The notes beneath the pieces were generated by a model. The model worked only from the letters and a program-made list of their open reading frames with translations, was not told the DNA's origin and did not search any database. A stretch of DNA of 11,163 nt, taken from the NCBI GenBank assembly GCA_045541395.1, contig JAZQIZ010000015.1:1-11163 (forward strand), in the 5' to 3' direction. Positions 1-6,388 of this stretch are shown here, one piece after another. The stretch is from JAZRWQ01 sp045541395. GTDB taxonomy: Bacteria; Bacillota; Clostridia; Oscillospirales; UMGS1783. Every line of letters begins with the position of its first letter. The stretch's first letter is position 1. The translations under genes and the position numbers were made by a program.

Positions 1-12
1 CCCGCCTTTTCA
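1..12. repeat. Terminal direct repeat, left copy (circle junction)
   Basis: The first 12 bases, CCCGCCTTTTCA, are identical to the last 12 (11152-11163). An exact match placed precisely at both ends is very unlikely by chance and is what a circular molecule gives when opened with a short overlap. The circle would then be about 11,151 bp. A real tandem duplication is the alternative. Confidence 0.75.
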
Positions 13-72
13 TTATATCACACACGGGGCAAAAATTCAATATTTTATATGATGAAAGGAAAAATAATTATT

Positions 73-237
73 ATGACAGCAGCAGAACGCAAAGAGAAAG
101 TAAAGGCCGCAGAGGCCGAAAAGAAAGCCTTAAGGGCTGAACTTGTAAAAATAGCTACCAGCATAACGGCAAAACCCGTTGAAAAACTGGAAGCAATACG
201 CTATATTATGCAGCTTGACGCAAAGGGGGCATATTAA
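73..237 (+). CDS. Small charged helical protein, unknown function
   Basis: This 54-residue protein begins MTAAERKEKV and is rich in Ala, Lys and Glu. It is predicted to be mostly helix, has no membrane segment and no cysteine, and ends in a short segment containing EKLEAIRYIMQLD. I prefer the ATG at 73 over the ATG pair at 49 and 52 because AAAGGA at 55-60 gives a normal ribosome binding site for 73, while the earlier ATGs lie upstream of it. The gene ends three bases before the primase-helicase ATG and its 3' end holds that gene's AAAGGGGG site, so the two are co-transcribed. I do not recognise the family. A small accessory partner of the replication protein is possible but is inferred only from position. 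Confidence 0.7.
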   Translation: MTAAERKEKVKAAEAEKKALRAELVKIATSITAKPVEKLEAIRYIMQLDAKGAY

Positions 238-240
238 ACC

Positions 241-2253
241 ATGACAAGGGACGACGCAAAGCAAGAGATCCGCAGCAGATACGCCGAGTATTTGCAGCCA
301 GCCAAAAAGAAAAATACTTATATTTGCCCGTTATGCGGCAATGGAACGGGAAGCACGGGCGACGGCATGGCCGTAGATCCACACGGGGACAGGCTACATC
401 TTAAGTGTTTTAAGTGTAACTTTTACGGGGATATAATCGAGCTTTACCAGCAAGAGCATAACACCACGCAGCAAGAGGCTTTTAACGCCCTTTACAGCCT
501 TTTTAATATTGATCTATCCAATTATACCACCAGCAGCGAAAACACGGCACACGGGGCAAATAAAGCCCCGCTGGCGGCCGTAGAATATGAGCCAGAGGCG
601 GCAGCAGATTATACAAGCTTTTACAATGAAGCCCGCCAGAGGATCACCGACGACGCCGCCCAGGAATACTTAAAGCAGAGAGGCTTAAGCCTGGAAACCG
701 TCGCCCCGTTTTGGCTGGGCTATGATCCCGCCTGGAAAAACCCAAAAAGGGCATGGCTGGGAAACAGAGAGCCAGCGACGCCCCGCCTTATTATACCGAC
801 CAGCAAGGGCAGCTATGTAGCAAGATGTACAAGAAGTATAACCGACGAGGAATTAGCGCAGCAGCCAGGCTTACAGAAAGCCGAAAAGGCGGGCAAAGTA
901 CATATATTTAATATTAAGGCTTTATATGCTGATGAAAAAAGCCCCGTATTTATCACAGAGGGCGAAATAGACGCATTAAGCATTATTGAAGCTGGAGCAG
1001 ACGCCGCAGCGATCGGCAGCACTTCTTTTACAGGCCTTTTAATATCTGCGCTTAAGGAAAAACCGACCAGCCGCCCGCTTATAATTTGCATGGATAACGA
1101 CGAGCCAGGACGCAAAGCAGAAAAGCAACTTATAGAGGGCTTGCAGCGGCTTAATATTGCCTTTATAACGGCCGATATTAGCGGGGGGCATAAAGATCCT
1201 AACGACGCATTAACGGCCGACAGAGAGGCTTTTAAGGCCGCTATAAACGACGCTATAAACCAGATACAAGGCCAGGATAAGCAAGCCTTAACAGGGGCGG
1301 CAATGGTAGACGCCTTTTTAAGCACCGTACAGACGCAGAAATATAAACCAATGGCGACGGGCTTGCCAGGCCTTGACAGGATCACAGGCGGCGGCTTTGT
1401 AAGGCAAAGTATAGTTATGCTTGCAGCTGCGCCAGCAATGGGAAAAACAACCCTGGCAATGCAAATTTTTGAGGGCATGGCAAAGCAAGGAAACGATATT
1501 ATATATCTTAACCTTGAAATGAGCAGGGAGCAGCTTATAGCAAAGAGTATTTGCCGCATGGCTTACGATCGACACAAAAAGACCATAACAACGGCCGAAA
1601 TTATGCAAGGCTATAAATGGACGGACGACCAGCGCAGCACCGTATTAGCCGCAGCAGAGGCCTATAAAAAGGAAATAGCCCCGCACATGATATACAACCC
1701 CGACAGCGTAACGGCGCAGCTTGACAGCATAATATCTTTTTTACAGGCCGAAGCTGAACGCTACCAGGCAGAGGGCAAGGCAGCCCCGCTTATTGCTATT
1801 GACTATTTGCACCTTATACAAGGAACGGAACGAGAGGACGCAGCGGCGACCATTAAAAGAGCCGTAACGGAATTAAAAAACTTTGCCGTAAATAATAGTA
1901 CCGTCGTTTTCTGTATTCTGGCGACAAACAGGGACAGCAACGCAAGGGGCAAAATGATCCTTGAAAGCGGCAGAGATACCAGCAATATAGAATTTTCGGC
2001 CGATCTGTTTTTAGGCCTTAACTTCACAAACTGGGAAACCAGCAACAAGGAAGAAAAAAAGAGCTTTGAAACATTGAAGCAGCAGCCCCAGAGAGAAATA
2101 ACGCTTAAATGCTTAAAAAATCGAATGGGCGAGGACGGCGCAAGCATGCAACTTTTATTTGATACAAAGCACGGTATTTTTACACCCGTTGACACGATCC
2201 ACGAAGAAGTGGACGCCTGGAGAAGCAGAAAGGGGAGTACATCAAAAATATAA
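241..2253 (+). CDS. Bifunctional primase-helicase, T7 gp4-like (zinc finger, Toprim, DnaB-type helicase)
   Basis: The 670-residue protein should prime and unwind DNA at a replication fork in the cytoplasm. Domains in order: an N-terminal zinc finger with C29, C32, C56 and C59; a Toprim primase core with E240-G-E-x-D244 and D285-N-D287; a linker around 330-365; and a RecA/DnaB-type helicase with Walker A at about 398-404 (PAMGKTT), LNLEMS at 423-428 and Walker B ending at D521. This order and length match phage T7 gp4 and related phage and plasmid primase-helicases. The gene follows the 54-residue gene by three bases and its TAA overlaps the next ATG by one base (TAATG). Finding it on a plasmid that also has an iteron-type initiator suggests Rep opens the origin and this enzyme provides host-independent priming and unwinding. 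No key residue appears to be missing. Confidence 0.95.
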   Translation: MTRDDAKQEIRSRYAEYLQPAKKKNTYICPLCGNGTGSTGDGMAVDPHGDRLHLKCFKCNFYGDIIELYQQEHNTTQQEAFNALYSLFNIDLSNYTTSSENTAHGANKAPLAAVEYEPEAAADYTSFYNEARQRITDDAAQEYLKQRGLSLETVAPFWLGYDPAWKNPKRAWLGNREPATPRLIIPTSKGSYVARCTRSITDEELAQQPGLQKAEKAGKVHIFNIKALYADEKSPVFITEGEIDALSIIEAGADAAAIGSTSFTGLLISALKEKPTSRPLIICMDNDEPGRKAEKQLIEGLQRLNIAFITADISGGHKDPNDALTADREAFKAAINDAINQIQGQDKQALTGAAMVDAFLSTVQTQKYKPMATGLPGLDRITGGGFVRQSIVMLAAAPAMGKTTLAMQIFEGMAKQGNDIIYLNLEMSREQLIAKSICRMAYDRHKKTITTAEIMQGYKWTDDQRSTVLAAAEAYKKEIAPHMIYNPDSVTAQLDSIISFLQAEAERYQAEGKAAPLIAIDYLHLIQGTEREDAAATIKRAVTELKNFAVNNSTVVFCILATNRDSNARGKMILESGRDTSNIEFSADLFLGLNFTNWETSNKEEKKSFETLKQQPQREITLKCLKNRMGEDGASMQLLFDTKHGIFTPVDTIHEEVDAWRSRKGSTSKI

Positions 2254-2426
2254 TGGACTATATAGACGCATTACAGGCTTTAATAGATATTGAAGAAAAA
2301 GAGGACATAACCAAAGCGGACGCCTTGAGGATCTGCGAGGCCTTTAAAATGGTATTAGGGGAAGCGATAACCGAAACGCAGCAATATAAAGACCTTAAGG
2401 CAGCCGCCGACGCTATGACCGAATAA
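2253..2426 (+). CDS. Small acidic helical protein, unknown function
   Basis: This 57-residue ORF starts MDYIDALQALIDIEEKED. Its ATG shares the last A of the primase-helicase TAA, a typical translational coupling, and AAGGGGAG at 2230-2237 inside the upstream gene is its ribosome binding site. The product is acidic, helical and soluble, with one cysteine and no recognisable motif. It ends 16 bases before the next ATG. The overlap, the good ribosome binding site and the same codon use (ATA for Ile, TTA for Leu, GAC for Asp) argue that it is real. Function unknown; co-transcription with a replication enzyme suggests a phage-like accessory role. Confidence 0.75.
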   Translation: MDYIDALQALIDIEEKEDITKADALRICEAFKMVLGEAITETQQYKDLKAAADAMTE

Positions 2427-2442
2427 GAAAGGATCTTATAAA

Positions 2443-2868
2443 ATGACTTATAGAGAATTGAAACAAAAGCACCAGGAAGAAATAAACGCTTTTCCTTTTA
2501 TGTTTGCATTTAACAATGAGCAATTTATACAAGGCATGGCAAAGCTGGGACTTGAGCCAGGGGACACCGACAAAATATACGATATAGGCGGGGGCGGCTT
2601 TGTGAGAAAAACAGACTATAAAGCCCTTGAGGATCTTATAGACCGACACCAGCGGGAAATTAAAGAAGCGATCGCAGCCGATGAAACAGGCGACGGCTTT
2701 ATATATGATATGTTTTACTATGAGCTGGCAAACCATGAGTATATTATAACGGGCGACCTTGAGCCGACATTAAACGCCCTGGATATTTCTTTAGAGGAAA
2801 TCAACAGCAGCAAAGCCCTTTTGCATGGACTTAAAAAGGCAATGGCTGCACAAAATGAATACAGCTAA
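2443..2868 (+). CDS. Phage-type conserved protein of unknown function (141 aa)
   Basis: The protein starts MTYRELKQKHQEEINAFP and has a central IGGGGFVRKTD segment (about residues 48-58), then FYELANHEYIIT (about 91-103) and a C-terminal helical tail. This layout, with a 'F..F.F..EQF..GM.KLGL' start, a glycine-rich strand and 'YELANHEY', is one I associate with small uncharacterised proteins common in Bacillota phages and mobile elements; I cannot confirm the family here. It is soluble, with no signal peptide or membrane helix. GAAAGGA at 2427-2433 is a good ribosome binding site. It is the last gene of its operon: an intrinsic terminator follows 22 bases after the stop. Confidence 0.9.
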   Translation: MTYRELKQKHQEEINAFPFMFAFNNEQFIQGMAKLGLEPGDTDKIYDIGGGGFVRKTDYKALEDLIDRHQREIKEAIAADETGDGFIYDMFYYELANHEYIITGDLEPTLNALDISLEEINSSKALLHGLKKAMAAQNEYS

Positions 2869-2890
2869 ACCACGGCGACCAGATCACCAG

Positions 2891-2919
2891 GACGGGGCAT
2901 TAAAACCCCGTCTTTTTTT
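2891..2919 (+). terminator. Intrinsic terminator closing the primase-helicase operon
   Basis: GACGGGG (2891-2897) pairs perfectly with CCCCGTC (2906-2912) around an 8-base loop, followed by a T run to 2919. It lies just after the 141-residue gene and 16 bases before the first recombination-like site. Confidence 0.93.
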
Positions 2920-2935
2920 GTGCAAAAATGGGCTA

Positions 2936-2975
2936 TTTTCTAATTTGTATTATAAATGTAATACCGAATAGAAAA
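2936..2975 (+). other. Candidate Xer/dif-like recombination site 1
   Basis: Left arm TTTTCTAATTTGTATTA (2936-2952), centre TAAATG (2953-2958), right arm TAATACCGAATAGAAAA (2959-2975). The arms are inverted repeats matching at 14 of 17 positions. The inner 28 bp has the 11-6-11 layout of a dif core site bound by two tyrosine recombinase monomers. The right arm is repeated exactly at 11051-11067 and almost exactly, on the other strand, at 6389-6405. It sits between the terminator of one operon and the promoter of the next. The structure is seen; recombination is inferred. A large operator is the alternative. Confidence 0.65.
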
Positions 2976-2997
2976 AAGCAAAAGCAAAAGCGTAGAC

Positions 2998-3026
2998 TTG
3001 ACAAAAAGCAAAAAATATGATATAAT
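2998..3026 (+). promoter_or_regulatory. Sigma-A-type promoter of the small-protein operon
   Basis: Perfect consensus -35 TTGACA (2998-3003) and -10 TATAAT (3021-3026), spaced 17 bases, with an extended -10 TG at 3018-3019. Transcription should start near 3033, inside the AAGT repeat ladder that begins directly after the -10. A protein bound there would be expected to repress. Confidence 0.92.
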
Positions 3027-3086
3027 AAGTACAAGAAGTGAATAAGGTTTTTAAGGTTAAAAAAGTTATAAAAGTATATTAAGTGA
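3027..3086 (+). repeat. 9-bp-phased AAGTNN ladder (operator/centromere candidate)
   Basis: Seven related words run in one direction: AAGTAC 3027, AAGTGA 3036, AAGGTT 3044, AAGGTT 3053, AAGTTA 3063, AAGTAT 3072, AAGTGA 3081. Steps are 9, 8, 9, 10, 9 and 9 bases. The ladder fills the leader from the -10 box to the ribosome binding site of the 3100 gene, and its last word overlaps that site. The 13-mer AAGTACAAGAAGT (3027-3039) recurs exactly at 6507-6519 and 8761-8773. Likely target of a plasmid DNA-binding protein, most plausibly the RHH protein at 8664-9017. Confidence 0.6.
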
Positions 3087-3099
3087 AAGGGGCTTATTT

Positions 3100-3273
3100 A
3101 TGACAACTGAAGCAAAAGAACTTTATAACGCTTACCAGAGAGAATGGCGCAAGAAAAACCCAGGAAAAGACGCAGAATATAAAAAGAATTACTGGGAACG
3201 CAAGGCGGCCGAGCTTATGGAAGCAAGCAAAGGGGGCGGCGATCATAACCAGAGCAAAAAGAGCGATAATTAG
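3100..3273 (+). CDS. Small basic phage-type protein with AYQREW motif
   Basis: This 57-residue protein is the first gene of the operon. It has a good ribosome binding site (GAAAGGGG at 3085-3092) and a consensus promoter upstream. The sequence MTTEAKELYNAYQREWRKKN followed by ...YKKNYWERKAAEL is strongly basic and aromatic. Repeated 'Y-x-R-x-[WY]-x-x-K' segments of this kind occur in short phage and mobile-element proteins, some of which bind nucleic acid. It resembles the 56-residue protein at 10858-11028, which has AYQREYYKERRKG. There is no membrane segment. The 3' end overlaps the start region of the lipoprotein gene. Function unknown. Confidence 0.8.
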   Translation: MTTEAKELYNAYQREWRKKNPGKDAEYKKNYWERKAAELMEASKGGGDHNQSKKSDN

Positions 3274-3577
3274 TATTTTATGCTTGCTTTGTCTTTGCAC
3301 TTTTCTTTTTACAGGCTGCACCAGGGAAGAAAAGACGATCATAGACACGGCGACGCTTAAAGTAACCACACAGGGCGCAGAAACGACCATATACGACCTT
3401 GCGGGCGGCGCAGAGTATAACTATAAGACCGTAAGAGTAAAGAAAACAGACGCACCCAAAGAGGCCAGAACGGCCACAGAAACCGACACTATAAAAATAG
3501 TATTACTTCCAGGCGGGGGCTTTGAGATCACCGACAAAACAGCGGGGAAGATCCACACACTAAAAAGGGGGCGATAG
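3245..3577 (+). CDS. Small lipoprotein, non-standard start codon proposed
   Basis: The frame encodes an n-region with three positive charges (TRAKRA), a hydrophobic stretch and a lipobox LFTGC whose Cys codon is at 3317-3319. This is a complete lipoprotein signal, so the mature protein of about 86 residues should be lipidated and face outside the membrane. The mature part is hydrophilic and beta-rich (TTQGAETTIYDLAGGAEY, then KIVLLPGGGFEITDK). No ATG, GTG or TTG opens the full signal. The first usual start, TTG at 3284, would remove all positive charges and lacks a ribosome binding site. ATA at 3245 is 8 bases after AAAGGGGG (3229-3236) and would read MTRAKRAII. Either a rare start codon is used, or an ATG was mutated or misread. 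It overlaps the upstream gene and is one base from the next. Gene likely real; start uncertain. Confidence 0.7.
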   Translation: MTRAKRAIISILCLLCLCTFLFTGCTREEKTIIDTATLKVTTQGAETTIYDLAGGAEYNYKTVRVKKTDAPKEARTATETDTIKIVLLPGGGFEITDKTAGKIHTLKRGR

Positions 3578-3578
3578 A

Positions 3579-3941
3579 TTGAAAAAGGAAGAAAAAGACG
3601 AGGCTATATTAGCCGCCCTTTTAAGCAATCAAACCACCAAAGCAGCGGCCGCAGCTTGCGGAATAGGTGAAACGCAGATATACGCACGGTTAAGAGATCC
3701 AGCCTTTAAAAAGAGATACGACACGGCAAGGCTTGAAATGCTGGACGAAACCACAGCAACGCTGCAAAAGCACTTATTAGACGCAGCCGAAGAAATGGCC
3801 GCTATAATGCACAGTACCGACACGCCGCCGCAAGTAAGGCTTAACGCTTGCGAGGCTATTATAAGATCCAGCCTTAAGCTTACCGATCAAGTAGAGATCT
3901 TAAGAAGAATTGAAAAGCTGGAAGAATTAAACGAGGAGTAA
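3579..3941 (+). CDS. HTH protein resembling phage/ICE terminase small subunits
   Basis: The 120-residue protein starts at TTG with AAAAAGGGGG at 3564-3573 as ribosome binding site. Residues about 6-45 form a helix-turn-helix (LLSNQTTKAAAAACGIGETQIYARLRDPAF), followed by a helical oligomerisation region (46-100) and a C-terminal helix ILRRIEKLEELNEE. This layout is familiar from small-terminase-like HTH proteins of Bacillota phages and integrative elements, in which the HTH binds DNA and the C-terminus drives oligomers. No large terminase, portal or capsid gene is present, so DNA packaging by this plasmid alone is unlikely. It may act as a DNA-binding protein or belong to a packaging satellite. 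The final helix matches the 'RLEALE' segment shared by the following small proteins. Confidence 0.82.
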   Translation: MKKEEKDEAILAALLSNQTTKAAAAACGIGETQIYARLRDPAFKKRYDTARLEMLDETTATLQKHLLDAAEEMAAIMHSTDTPPQVRLNACEAIIRSSLKLTDQVEILRRIEKLEELNEE

Positions 3942-3948
3942 AAACCGC

Positions 3949-4281
3949 ATGGCAAAAACAGACGCAATTATAAAGTATATTCTTTTCGACCAGATCAAAG
4001 CAAATAAGGCTTATTCTTTAAAGGCCGATAAGATCTATAAAAACCGAGATTACACCGAGAGCCAGAAAGGCGAAAGGCTGGCAAGCCTTGCTATAAGAAG
4101 CGTAAGAGAAACCGCCAACAACTGCACAATGATTTTTAAACTTATTGAAGCAATGGGCGGCAACGATGAATTAGCGGCCAGCGTTTACGGGATCTTTAAA
4201 AACCCGTACCAGCTGACAGAGCAGCACGAAGCTTTTAAACTTCTTGAGGATCTGGAAGCAGAGGCGGCCGCCGATGAGTAA
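3949..4281 (+). CDS. Helical protein of unknown function (110 aa)
   Basis: The protein starts MAKTDAIIKYILFDQIKANK. GAGGAG just before the HTH gene's stop supplies the ribosome binding site. It is all-helical in appearance, with a basic first half, a conserved-looking GNDELAASVYGIFKNPYQLT segment (about 72-90) and an acidic C-terminus FKLLEDLEAEAAADE. It has no membrane segment. The last eight bases overlap the next gene (ATGAGTAA). I do not recognise the family. The terminal LLEDLEA is another version of the leucine/glutamate helix found across this operon. Confidence 0.8.
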   Translation: MAKTDAIIKYILFDQIKANKAYSLKADKIYKNRDYTESQKGERLASLAIRSVRETANNCTMIFKLIEAMGGNDELAASVYGIFKNPYQLTEQHEAFKLLEDLEAEAAADE

Positions 4282-4471
4282 GAGCGCAAAAGACAGGCTT
4301 GCAGCCCTGGAACGGCAGCAAGAGGAAGTTATAGAGCTTGAGGACTTAAGCGAAGTATACAAGGATATTTTCGGGGAAACTTCCCCAGAGTACCTTAATT
4401 ATAAAGCTATGATCGAGGACGAAGAAAGGCAGCTTACAAAGCTTTTAAAGCAAGGTAAAATTAAGCTGTAA
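4274..4471 (+). CDS. Short coiled-coil protein with N-terminal RLAALE helix
   Basis: This 65-residue protein, starting MSKSAKDRLAALERQQEEV, begins at ATG 4274. The longer frame from TTG 4244 is rejected because GAGGCGG at 4261-4267 sits directly upstream of 4274, and the overlap with the previous stop fits coupled translation. Residues 7-30 form an amphipathic helix of Leu/Ala and Glu/Arg. The C-terminal half (YLNYKAMIEDEERQLTKLLK) is another charged helix. It is one of six short proteins in this operon starting with the same motif. Function unknown; helix-mediated oligomerisation is inferred. Confidence 0.78.
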   Translation: MSKSAKDRLAALERQQEEVIELEDLSEVYKDIFGETSPEYLNYKAMIEDEERQLTKLLKQGKIKL

Positions 4472-4483
4472 ACGGTAAATATA

Positions 4484-4732
4484 ATGAGTATGACAGACAG
4501 GCTTTTAAAGCTGGACGAACAGGCCAACCCCGATATGAGATATGCAATAAGAGATAAGGCGGGAGAGCAGCGCATAGTAACGCCAGAGCAGCTTTTAAAC
4601 TATGCAACCCAGGGCAATATATCTTATTTATCATACGGCAGAGGCGACATTATAGGACAGATCGCAAAGGAACTTTGCAAAGATAAAGACGGTAACTATA
4701 CCGCAAAAATATTTGAAGCTGGAGGCTATTAA
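4484..4732 (+). CDS. Small 'RLxxLE' family protein, member 2
   Basis: 82 residues: an N-terminal helix MTDRLLKLDEQ, a beta hairpin (MRYAIRDKAGEQRIV), a helix (TPEQLLNYATQ), a strand (ISYLSYG) and a C-terminal helix (DIIGQIAKELCKD). The same order of helix, hairpin, helix, strand, helix can be traced in the proteins at 5423, 5707 and 6119, which suggests divergent paralogues. The ribosome binding site (ACGGT) is weak. An alternative ATG at 4490 would shorten it by two residues. It ends four bases before the next ATG and its 3' end contains that gene's GGAGG site. Function unknown. Confidence 0.78.
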   Translation: MSMTDRLLKLDEQANPDMRYAIRDKAGEQRIVTPEQLLNYATQGNISYLSYGRGDIIGQIAKELCKDKDGNYTAKIFEAGGY

Positions 4733-4736
4733 AATA

Positions 4737-5426
4737 ATGCTTGAAGAAAGAATTTATTTAACTGATTATATCGAAAAAATGCGTACAGCATACCACCAGG
4801 CAAGGGCTGCTTTTGTGCTTTACGGTGAAGCCCTGGAAAAGGAAAAGACCAACTGGCAAAAGGAATTACAGCGAGGCTGGAACAACAGCGAAAGCCGCAA
4901 AAGAGATTATGCAAAGCACGAAGCAACACAAAGAGATCTTAAAAACCGCCTGGAAACAGTAGAACGAGAGGCAAAGGCCGAATTTGCAGAGATTATAAAC
5001 GAGGCCAACGCCGTTTTTGGTAGACATTACAGAGCAACGCCCGAACAGATCGACGACAAGGGGCTTGCACTTCTTAACAGCGGCGTAATGACCGCTAAAG
5101 AGCTTTTGGCACTTGCCGACGAATACACCGAAAATTATACAATGCGTAAGCTGATCGGCGGCAAAATCGAAGAATTAGGCGCACAAACAAGGGATAAAGA
5201 ATTAGAATTTAAGGGTAGATCGCTTAAGCTTACACCCACAGTATACAGCGACGCCCTGGAAGCCGTGCAAAACTGGGGCAATTATGCTTTAAGATCAAAT
5301 GAATTTGCTATGACGGGCGTATTTGATCGCCAATTTGACCAGCGCATAGACGAAATAAGGGCAAAAGTAGAGGGCTATTCTATCCCGAAAGCTGCACCGA
5401 ATAACGGCGCAACCGTGAGCGAATGA
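4737..5426 (+). CDS. Coiled-coil protein of unknown function (229 aa)
   Basis: This is the largest product of the operon. I choose ATG 4737, preceded by GGAGG at 4721-4725, over TTG 4713, which lies upstream of that site and inside the previous gene. Residues about 1-95 form a long charged coiled coil (YIEKMRTAYHQARAAF, LEKEKTNWQKELQRG, LKNRLETVEREAKAEF). A middle section LALLNSGVMTAKELLALADEY looks like a compact helical domain, and the C-terminus FDQRIDEIRAKVEGY is again helical. There is no signal peptide or membrane segment. The shape recalls phage scaffold-like or structural accessory proteins, but no specific family is recognised. ATGA overlap with the next gene indicates coupling. Confidence 0.85.
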   Translation: MLEERIYLTDYIEKMRTAYHQARAAFVLYGEALEKEKTNWQKELQRGWNNSESRKRDYAKHEATQRDLKNRLETVEREAKAEFAEIINEANAVFGRHYRATPEQIDDKGLALLNSGVMTAKELLALADEYTENYTMRKLIGGKIEELGAQTRDKELEFKGRSLKLTPTVYSDALEAVQNWGNYALRSNEFAMTGVFDRQFDQRIDEIRAKVEGYSIPKAAPNNGATVSE

Positions 5427-5710
5427 ACGGCGGCATATTAAAACGCCTTGCAGATCTGGAAGCCGCAAGCGGGGCTAATGATCCAACCTATAAAATAGAA
5501 TATAGCGACGGATCGGCGGCCACCGTAAGCGGCCACGGGCTTATTATTGAGGCTTTGCGCCAGAATAAGGACAGAGAAACGGGAACGGCCTATAAACCGA
5601 TAAAAACTATCTTTTACAGGCCTAAAACAATAGACACGGTAAAGCTTGCTTTAGCCTTTTTTCGAGGCCTTGAGGAAGAATTACCGCAGCTTGTAGAGGT
5701 GAACGCATGA
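5423..5710 (+). CDS. Small 'RLxxLE' family protein, member 3
   Basis: 95 residues starting MNGGILKRLADLEAASG. The N-terminal helix is followed by a hairpin TYKIEYSDGSAATV, a helix (GLIIEALRQNKD), a strand (IKTIFYRP) and a C-terminal helix (DTVKLALAFFRGLEEEL). The hairpin with its DG turn closely resembles VIITYQDGNRSRC in the protein at 6119. The start shares ATGA with the previous stop, and the end shares ATGA with the next gene. Function unknown; paralogy with neighbours is inferred from layout and motif. Confidence 0.8.
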   Translation: MNGGILKRLADLEAASGANDPTYKIEYSDGSAATVSGHGLIIEALRQNKDRETGTAYKPIKTIFYRPKTIDTVKLALAFFRGLEEELPQLVEVNA

Positions 5711-5949
5711 AGAATATTATAGGACGCCTGGAAGCCCTGGAACGCACACACCCTGGCGAAATGTTTTTACTATGCGAGGAAAACGGCGAAGAAGTAACCT
5801 ATACTATAAAGGAATTTAAGAAACACCCAGACGCACACTGGAAAAAGGTTATAAGAGGCGGCAGCCTTGCAGATGTAGACTATCTTTTAAAGGGAATTAA
5901 CGCCCTGGCGCATGATATGGCAAAGGGGGACGCTGCACAAGATGTATAA
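5707..5949 (+). CDS. Small 'RLEALE' family protein, member 4
   Basis: 80 residues starting MKNIIGRLEALERTHPGEM. After the helix come a strand pair (MFLLCEENGEEVTYT), a helix (IKEFKKHPD), a strand (WKKVIRGG) and a helix (ADVDYLLKGINALAHDM). GAGGTG at 5695-5700 is its ribosome binding site, within the upstream gene. It overlaps the previous gene by four bases and the next by eight. Function unknown; it keeps the fold outline of its neighbours. Confidence 0.8.
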   Translation: MKNIIGRLEALERTHPGEMFLLCEENGEEVTYTIKEFKKHPDAHWKKVIRGGSLADVDYLLKGINALAHDMAKGDAAQDV

Positions 5950-6103
5950 AGAGTATATAAAGCGCATTGAAGCGATCGAGGCCAGACACGCCGACAAAGA
6001 GAGCATGAACGAATGGCAGCAGCGCACCGACGCAATAGTAAATTACTTGCTTAACAACCCCGCACCAAATCGCAATATACATGACTTTGAAAGCGACGAC
6101 TAA
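5942..6103 (+). CDS. Small 'RIEAIE' protein, member 5 (short form)
   Basis: 53 residues starting MYKEYIKRIEAIEARHADK. I prefer ATG 5942 over ATG 5912: AAAGGGGG at 5921-5928 lies between them and serves 5942, and the eight-base overlap with the previous stop fits the pattern of the operon. The N-terminal helix is the family motif, but the hairpin/strand part is absent. The rest is a second helix (NEWQQRTDAIVNYLLNN) and a polar acidic tail. It looks like the shared helix joined to a different short tail. Function unknown. Confidence 0.75.
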   Translation: MYKEYIKRIEAIEARHADKESMNEWQQRTDAIVNYLLNNPAPNRNIHDFESDD

Positions 6104-6118
6104 TTAAGGGGGGATCTT

Positions 6119-6355
6119 ATGGCAAAGCAAGACATATTAAAGAAGCTTGAAGCCCTGGAAGCGCAAGCCAAAAAGGGCGCAAAGGTTATTATAACATACC
6201 AGGACGGCAACCGTAGCCGCTGCGATCTATGCGACGCTATAAGCCTATTTCTTGAGCATAAGGCCGATAATATAGCCGATGTTTCTATTATAGGCGACGG
6301 ACACGGCCAGGGGATCTTACCAGATTTACTTTTATATCTGGCAAAAGATATATAA
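6119..6355 (+). CDS. Small 'KLEALE' family protein, member 6
   Basis: 78 residues starting MAKQDILKKLEALEAQAKK. It has a very strong ribosome binding site (AAGGGGGGATCTTATG). After the helix: a hairpin KVIITYQDGNRSRC, a helix (LCDAISLFLEHKA), a strand (IADVSIIGDG) and a helix (LPDLLLYLAKDI). It is closest in outline to the protein at 5423. It is the last gene of the operon; the second recombination-like site starts 33 bases after the stop and the terminator follows that site. Confidence 0.82.
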   Translation: MAKQDILKKLEALEAQAKKGAKVIITYQDGNRSRCDLCDAISLFLEHKADNIADVSIIGDGHGQGILPDLLLYLAKDI

Positions 6356-6388
6356 AAAGGTTTTCCATCATTTTTTTATATATTCTTT

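Noticed and set aside
49..72. Upstream ATG pair as start of the first gene
   Set aside because: Both ATGs lie before the AAAGGA ribosome binding site, which is correctly placed only for ATG 73.
813..1559. 248-codon minus-strand open frame
   Set aside because: It lies entirely opposite the primase-helicase, whose domains are clear. It has no promoter or ribosome binding site, and its composition is that of an antisense shadow.
2936..2975. Reading the element as another intrinsic terminator
   Set aside because: The arms are AT-rich with no GC stem and no T run after it, a true terminator already lies at 2891-2919, and the arm recurs at two other block borders.
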